DNA of 64,000 nucleotides from Limiplasma sp048370855 (GTDB taxonomy: Bacteria; Bacillota; Clostridia; Christensenellales; Aristaeellaceae), in contig DBGEOK010000111.1 in assembly GCA_048370855.1 (NCBI GenBank), positions 12,043 through 76,042 on the forward strand, read 5' to 3'. This document shows, piece by piece, positions 59,652-64,000 of the stretch. Position 1 is the stretch's first letter; the number at the start of each line of letters is the position of its first letter. The notes beneath the pieces were generated by a model. The model worked only from the letters and a program-made list of their open reading frames with translations, was not told the origin of the DNA and searched no databases. Made by a program: the position numbers and the translations under genes.

Positions 59652-60920
59652 ATGGCTTCGTTTGTTGATCGCGTCAGGATTACCGCGAAGGCGGGCAATG
59701 GGGGAAACGGGTGCGTTTCGTTCCATCGGGAGAAGTTTGTGCAAAACGGGGGACCGGACGGCGGGGACGGCGGCAACGGCGGCAACGTGGTGCTTTATGC
59801 CGACCCCAATATGCATACGCTGCTGGATTTCCGGTTCCACACCAAATATCTGGCCGAGAATGGGGAGGACGGCGGCGCGGGGCGCTGCCATGGTAAACGC
59901 GGGCAGGATCTGGTCATCAAGGTGCCGGTCGGAACCGTTTTTTTGCGGGACGAGGACGGCGCGGTCGCCGCCGACATGAGCCAGCCGGGCCAAAGAAAGC
60001 TGCTGTTGCGCGGAGGGCAGGGAGGCCATGGCAACGCGCGCTTCGCCACGCCTACGCGGCAGGCGCCCAACTTTGCCAAGCCGGGCATCCAAACCGAGGC
60101 CAGAGGTTTCCGCCTGGAGCTGAAAACCATTGCCGACGTTGGGCTGGTCGGTTTCCCCAACGTTGGCAAAAGCACGATCCTGGCGGCGCTGACCGCCGCC
60201 AAACCCAAGATTGCCAACTATCACTTTACCACGCTGACGCCAAACCTGGGCATTGTCAAGCGCCATGGCTGCGATTTTGTGTTGGCGGATATCCCGGGCC
60301 TGGTGGAAGGCGCGAGCGAGGGCGTCGGCCTTGGGCACGATTTCCTTCGGCACGTGGAACGCACGCGGCTGCTGCTTCATGTGGTGGACGCCGCCGGCAG
60401 CGAGGGACGGGACCCGTTGGAGGATTTCCGCGTCATCAACGGCGAGCTGGAAAAGTACGGCGAGCCGGCGGGACGACCGCAGCTTGTGGTGCTGAACAAA
60501 TGCGACCTGATTACCGACGGGGGCGCTGCCGAGACCCTTCAGAAGAAGTTTGAGGAAATGGGGTATCGGGCGTTTCCTGTCAGCGCGGCCGCGAACCGCG
60601 GCTTTGACGCGCTGCTGGATGAAATTGTGCGGCTGCTACCGGAACTGCCGCCTCCGCGCGTGTTTGAGGAGGAAGAGGCGGAGGAGCGGGTTCTGCCGGA
60701 CGACGGCTTCCGCATCCGCCGGGAAAACGACCTTTTCTATGTGGAAGGGGCCGCCATGCAGCGCTTTATCGACAGCGTGAACTTTGACGACGAGGAGAGC
60801 GTCAACTGGTTCCACCGCACGCTTCGGGACCGCGGCATCATCGACGCGCTGCGCGAGCGGGGCGCGCGCGAAGGCGCCACCATCTCCATCGGGGATATGG
60901 AATTTGACTTTATCGAGTAA
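59652..60920 (+). CDS. obgE: GTPase ObgE/CgtA
   Basis: Obg is an essential ribosome-associated GTPase. The 422-aa protein has the glycine-rich Obg fold (residues 1-158, KAGNGGNGCVSFHREKF, GGDGGNGGNVVLYAD), the G domain (GFPNVGKSTI, DIPGLVEGASEG, NKCDLI) and the C-terminal OCT domain. Gram-positive Obg proteins usually end in OCT as here. AAGGAGG precedes ATG 59652. It is followed by yhbY, a common pairing. Confidence 0.97.
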   Translation: MASFVDRVRITAKAGNGGNGCVSFHREKFVQNGGPDGGDGGNGGNVVLYADPNMHTLLDFRFHTKYLAENGEDGGAGRCHGKRGQDLVIKVPVGTVFLRDEDGAVAADMSQPGQRKLLLRGGQGGHGNARFATPTRQAPNFAKPGIQTEARGFRLELKTIADVGLVGFPNVGKSTILAALTAAKPKIANYHFTTLTPNLGIVKRHGCDFVLADIPGLVEGASEGVGLGHDFLRHVERTRLLLHVVDAAGSEGRDPLEDFRVINGELEKYGEPAGRPQLVVLNKCDLITDGGAAETLQKKFEEMGYRAFPVSAAANRGFDALLDEIVRLLPELPPPRVFEEEEAEERVLPDDGFRIRRENDLFYVEGAAMQRFIDSVNFDDEESVNWFHRTLRDRGIIDALRERGAREGATISIGDMEFDFIE

Positions 60921-60950
60921 GCGGGCCAAGGCCCGGCAAGGAGAGCGCGA

Positions 60951-61241
60951 ATGCTGACAAGCAAGCAGCGGGCTATGCTGCGCGGCATGGCCAATACCAT
61001 GGAAGCGATTCTGTACATCGGCAGGGACGGCATAACGGAAAACGTCGTCAAGGAGGCCTATGACGCGCTGGAGGCGCGCGAGCTGATTAAGGGCGCGGTA
61101 CAAAACGGATGCGAGCTGAGCGCGCGGGAAGCTCTGGAGGAGCTTTGCGACCGAACGCACGCCGAGCCGGTGCAATGCATAGGACGCCGGTTTGTCCTGT
61201 ACCGGGAAAGCCGGGAGCATAAGCAAATCGTTCTTGACTGA
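60951..61241 (+). CDS. yhbY: YhbY family RNA-binding (CRM domain) protein
   Basis: This 96-aa CRM-domain protein binds pre-50S ribosomal particles. It starts MLTSKQRAMLRGMAN, has the GRDGITENVVKEAYDALEARELIK core and ends FVLYRES. The GxxG RNA-binding loop appears as IGRDG. GGAGAG precedes ATG 60951. It is co-oriented with obgE. Confidence 0.93.
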   Translation: MLTSKQRAMLRGMANTMEAILYIGRDGITENVVKEAYDALEARELIKGAVQNGCELSAREALEELCDRTHAEPVQCIGRRFVLYRESREHKQIVLD

Positions 61242-61264
61242 CCGGGAGGAAAGGGGGGGCGCCA

Positions 61265-61627
61265 ATGCTTCAGGCGGTGCTGGACGCTTTAAATGAGCTG
61301 CGCTCTCCCTTCGCGCCTTATGAAAGCGACCTCCACCGGTATGTGGAGGGCCGCCTGAGGGAAGCGGGGCTTCCATGCGTGCATGAGGCCAAAATTGGAA
61401 AGGGCTGCCGCATCGACTACCTTGTCGGCGGCGTGGGCATCGAGATCAAAAAAGGAAAGCCCGTCCCGGCCCGGCTGATGGGACAGGTCAGGCGCTATGC
61501 CGCCTGCGAATCCGTCAGCGCGCTCGTGGTGGTGACGCCCTGGAGCGTTTCGCTGCCAGACGCCGTTTTTGGCAAGCCGCTCCGAACGATCGCGCTCAAC
61601 CGGCTATGGGGGGTGGCGCTGCCATGA
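61265..61627 (+). CDS. Small PD-(D/E)XK-like nuclease
   Basis: The 120-aa protein has the core of a PD-(D/E)XK nuclease: Glu41 in a predicted helix, then Asp51 in CRIDYLV and the Glu60-x-Lys62 pair in VGIEIKKGKP. These are followed by a helix with Gln74 and Tyr78 (QVRRYA) that commonly completes the fold. No exact family is recognised. Its stop codon overlaps the ATG of the SNF2 helicase gene by four bases (ATGA), so the two are translationally coupled and likely work on the same DNA structure. Confidence 0.72.
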   Translation: MLQAVLDALNELRSPFAPYESDLHRYVEGRLREAGLPCVHEAKIGKGCRIDYLVGGVGIEIKKGKPVPARLMGQVRRYAACESVSALVVVTPWSVSLPDAVFGKPLRTIALNRLWGVALP

Positions 61628-63390
61628 GCGAAGATACGGAGTATGAGCTGATTCCGCCCTATCTGATGGACGCGGGCGGCGCGCAGAGCGAGGCTGAGCC
61701 GACGCAGCGCGCCTATGGCACGTTAAGCTATAACAGGAAGCGGAACTGCTGGGTGGTGAAGGGCGACCCAAGCGTGACGGAGCTATGCAAGCGCCTTTTC
61801 CCCGGTACGGAAACCAACCGCAGGGGAGAGGCGCGCTTTACCGCGCACCGGCGGATTATTGGGGACCTGAACTGGTTGATGCTCCGCTATCCGCTGATCG
61901 TGCGCGCGCAGGACATGTCCCGGTGGGAAGAGGCGCTCCAGCAAGCGCGCGAGTACGTGGTCCGGCGCGAGCTTTCCTTCCGCATGCCGGAACGCGTGCA
62001 GCCAAGCCCGACCACGTTCAGCGGACAATTGACGGGCTTTCAGGAGGAAGGGCTCGGCTTTTTGCTGCGCTCGGACCGCTGCCTGCTGGCGGATGAAATG
62101 GGGCTGGGCAAGACGGTTCAAGCCCTGGCCATGCTGTCGGAAACGGGCGCATATCCGGCGCTGGTGGTCGCGCCGCCGCATTTGGTCAGCAATTGGATCA
62201 ATGAAATCGCCCGATTCGTTCACAAGCCCGACGGAACGCCGCTTCAGATCCATGTGCTCCGCGGCCTGAAGCCCTATCCCCTGCCGCGGGCGGACGTTTA
62301 CCTGATGCATTACCTGCTGCTGCGCGGATGGAAGGAAGAGCTGCCGCAGGCGGGTATTCCAACGGTGATCTTTGACGAAATCCAGGAGCTTCGCCATAGC
62401 GGCACGGAAAAGTATTCCGCGGCAAGCCTGCTGGCCGAGGGCGCTCAGCGTGTGGTGGGCCTCAGCGGAACGCCGATTTACAACCGCGGGGCGGAAATCT
62501 GGAACGTGGTCAACATCCTGGATTATCATTTCCTGGGCGATTACGAGAGCTTTACGCGGGAATGGTGCTACGGGTACGGAAACCAGATTGTGGCAAAGCC
62601 GGAGCTTCTGGGCGAGCGCCTGCGCTCGGAGGGCATGATGCTCAGGCGCACCAAGCAGGAGGTGCTCAAGGACTTGCCGCCCAAGCGCAGGCTGGTGATG
62701 GCCGTGGACAGCGACGATGTCGTCTACCGCCGCCTGATGCAGCCGGTGACCGAGGCGATCCGGCAGCTCCGAAACGCGTCCGACGCCACGCCGTCGCAGC
62801 GCGCGCTGTGGGAGATGGAGGTGGAGCGCGGGGAGCGGCAGGCCACAGGCATGGCGAAGGCCCCCTATGTGGCGCAGTTTGTGCGCGCGCTGCTGGAGGC
62901 GGAGGAAAAAGTCCTGCTCTTTGCGCATCATCATCAGGTGATGGACCTATACAAGAAGGAGCTGCACGCCTTTTCGCCAGCCTTTATCACGGGACGCGAA
63001 ACGCCCGCCATGAAGGAACGCTCGGTGGAGCGTTTCATGGCGGGGCGGACGAATTTGTGCTGCATATCGCTTCGGGCGGCGTCGGGCCTGAACCTGCAAA
63101 GGGCCTCCTGCGTGGTGTTCGGAGAGCTGGACTGGTCGCCCGCCGTACACAGCCAGGCGGAGGACCGCGCTCACCGAATGGGGCAGACGGATTCCATCCT
63201 GTGCTACTACCTGGTTTCCAAAAGCGGCAGCGATCAGGATATTCAGGACGCGCTGGGCCTGAAGGTCAGCCAGTTCATCGGCCTGATGGGAGACGAGCCG
63301 CAGAGGCAGTCCGACGCCATGCTTGGCGCGCAGGCGGCGCGGCAGTACGTGGAGCGCCTGGTGAACCGCTTGGTAAGCGAGGCAGGGTAA
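61624..63390 (+). CDS. SNF2-family DEAD-like helicase/translocase
   Basis: The 588-aa SNF2 ATPase has motif I ADEMGLGKT (157-164), motif Ia VVAPPHLVSNW, motif II DEIQ (unusual; DEAH is standard), motif III GLSGTP, motif V RAASGLNLQRAS and motif VI QAEDRAHRMGQ. The N-terminal ~115 residues (RKRNCWVVKG, FTAHRRIIGDLNWLMLRYP) resemble the HARP-like region of SMARCAL1-type annealing helicases. It pairs with the nuclease upstream. Roles in repair of stalled forks, phage replication or defence are all open. Confidence 0.86.
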   Translation: MSEDTEYELIPPYLMDAGGAQSEAEPTQRAYGTLSYNRKRNCWVVKGDPSVTELCKRLFPGTETNRRGEARFTAHRRIIGDLNWLMLRYPLIVRAQDMSRWEEALQQAREYVVRRELSFRMPERVQPSPTTFSGQLTGFQEEGLGFLLRSDRCLLADEMGLGKTVQALAMLSETGAYPALVVAPPHLVSNWINEIARFVHKPDGTPLQIHVLRGLKPYPLPRADVYLMHYLLLRGWKEELPQAGIPTVIFDEIQELRHSGTEKYSAASLLAEGAQRVVGLSGTPIYNRGAEIWNVVNILDYHFLGDYESFTREWCYGYGNQIVAKPELLGERLRSEGMMLRRTKQEVLKDLPPKRRLVMAVDSDDVVYRRLMQPVTEAIRQLRNASDATPSQRALWEMEVERGERQATGMAKAPYVAQFVRALLEAEEKVLLFAHHHQVMDLYKKELHAFSPAFITGRETPAMKERSVERFMAGRTNLCCISLRAASGLNLQRASCVVFGELDWSPAVHSQAEDRAHRMGQTDSILCYYLVSKSGSDQDIQDALGLKVSQFIGLMGDEPQRQSDAMLGAQAARQYVERLVNRLVSEAG

Positions 63391-63394
63391 GGCG

Positions 63395-63943
63395 TTACCT
63401 GGGCAGAACGACCGTAACGCCAGGCTCGAAATCCTGCGGAGCCAGACAGGGGTTGGCGCGCAGAAGGCTGGCGACGGGCAGGTTGAACCGGACGGCGACG
63501 GCCTCCAGCGTTTCGGTTGGGGCCAGGGTATAGGTAGAGGGAAGCGCGCACGGCACGTTTTCCTTCGGTACGCAGATGGTCTGGCCGACGCGGAGCTCGT
63601 CGAGATCCACGTCCGGATTAGCGGTGTTCAGCGTATTGCGGCTGACCAGGTTCCGAAGCTGGATATCCGATACGGTCTGTCCCTTCTGGATGGTCCATTG
63701 CTCGTCGAGCGGGCAGGTCAGTTCCGCGGCCGGCGTTTCAGTGCCGTTGGAGGCCGCGCCGTTGCCGTTGGTTGAACCCGTGCCGTTGACCGCGCCGTTT
63801 GTGCTGGCCGTGCCGCCTGTTCCGTTGGCCGTGCCGTTGTTGTTGAACCAGAAGTTATGACGACGAGACGAATTGCGCGAATCATTACCGGTTTTATCCT
63901 GTTGCTGGTAGCTGCGGTTATCGGCCCTCGTGCTTGAAAACAA
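63395..63943 (-). CDS. Protein with two LysM-like domains and an Asn/Gly-rich linker; start unresolved
   Basis: The C-terminal half holds two LysM-like repeats: WTIQKGQTVSDIQLRNL...VGQTICVP, and TYTLAPTETLEAVAVRFNLPVASLLRANP ending VTVVLP. The N-terminal ~65 residues are low-complexity Asn/Gly/Thr. There is no signal peptide and no in-frame ATG or GTG; the only start candidate is TTG 63943 without a ribosome-binding site. The frame stays open to the window's right edge. LysM domains bind peptidoglycan or chitin-like glycans, so a normal protein should be exported. Truncation or a start beyond the edge is likely. Confidence 0.65.
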   Translation of the reverse strand: MFSSTRADNRSYQQQDKTGNDSRNSSRRHNFWFNNNGTANGTGGTASTNGAVNGTGSTNGNGAASNGTETPAAELTCPLDEQWTIQKGQTVSDIQLRNLVSRNTLNTANPDVDLDELRVGQTICVPKENVPCALPSTYTLAPTETLEAVAVRFNLPVASLLRANPCLAPQDFEPGVTVVLPR

Positions 63944-64000
63944 GATAAGGCTGCTTTCCGAAACCGAGTTTTTCCAGATACTCGCGGGCGATATTCTGCA
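63918..64000 (-). pseudogene. Possible relaxase (MobA-type) fragment entering from the right edge
   Basis: In another minus-strand frame the last 27 codons before TAA 63918 read as REYLEKLGFGKQPYLVFKH and neighbours. This resembles the YMEALGYGNQPYVVxRH block just before the HxDxxHxH motif of MobA/VirD2-type relaxases. The frame stops right where the metal-binding histidines should follow, so it is probably a decayed remnant. It overlaps the N-terminus of the LysM frame. Too short for a firm call. Confidence 0.35.

Overview
The window is GC-rich DNA from a Gram-positive, low-branching Bacillota genome, most likely a gut-type Clostridia (Christensenellales or a relative). The evidence is the tandem lonA-lonB pair, the yicC-remA-gmk-rpoZ-coaBC operon, a GlgC/GlgD glycogen operon, a PdaB-type sporulation deacetylase, high-molecular-weight rubredoxin, strong TTGACA/TATAAT-type promoters and AGGAGG ribosome-binding sites. 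I see no rRNA, tRNA, CRISPR array or complete insertion sequence. The taxonomic call is inference from gene content.

Layout. 1-7.6 kb: proteolysis (lon, lonB) and a housekeeping operon (coaBC, rpoZ, gmk, remA, yicC). 7.7-13.3 kb: a secreted orphan protein, an HTH protein fused to a superoxide-reductase-like domain, a minimal SufB/SufC pair, an alpha/beta hydrolase and a PanE-like reductase. 13.5-28.1 kb: one apparent 14.6-kb minus-strand operon that starts with a PAS/HTH regulator and its own operator-bearing promoter. It continues with an M20 hydrolase, a complete ribose-type (CUT2) ABC transporter, an unknown TIM-barrel-like protein, a metallo-beta-lactamase-fold hydrolase, an N-acyl-D-amino-acid deacylase, RidA, a DSD1-type PLP enzyme, a DapA-type aldolase, KDPG aldolase and KDG kinase. 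Together these fit import of an N-acylated amino-sugar acid, deacylation, elimination of ammonia to 2-keto-3-deoxygluconate (KDG), phosphorylation and cleavage to pyruvate and glyceraldehyde-3-phosphate. 28.6-32.4 kb: a second, IclR-controlled KDG module (SDR dehydrogenase, KDG kinase, KDPG aldolase fused to a VOC domain).

32.4-38.5 kb: mgtE, a dCache-GGDEF*-EAL protein and a DUF362-ferredoxin protein. A ~200-bp structured repeat lies just downstream of each of these three genes. mgtE has a ~270-nt leader with a small ORF and a predicted three-way junction. 38.9-44.9 kb: glycogen synthesis operon glgB-glgC-glgD-glgA. 45-54.5 kb: secreted NagZ-type GH3, two-OB-fold SSB-like protein, two polysaccharide deacetylases, a 2-hydroxyacid dehydrogenase, a FAD oxidoreductase with a Rieske domain, an asparagine synthetase with Ser in place of Cys2, and an esterase. 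54.5-64 kb: KtrAB potassium uptake, rubredoxin-flavin reductase, free-Met sulfoxide reductase, an ECF S component, nth, obgE, yhbY, a PD-(D/E)XK-like nuclease coupled to a SNF2 helicase, a LysM protein and a possible relaxase remnant at the right edge.

Coordinates and motifs come from reading the sequence. Promoters, hairpins and operators are visual calls without folding energies. Family assignments are from motif recognition, not database searches.
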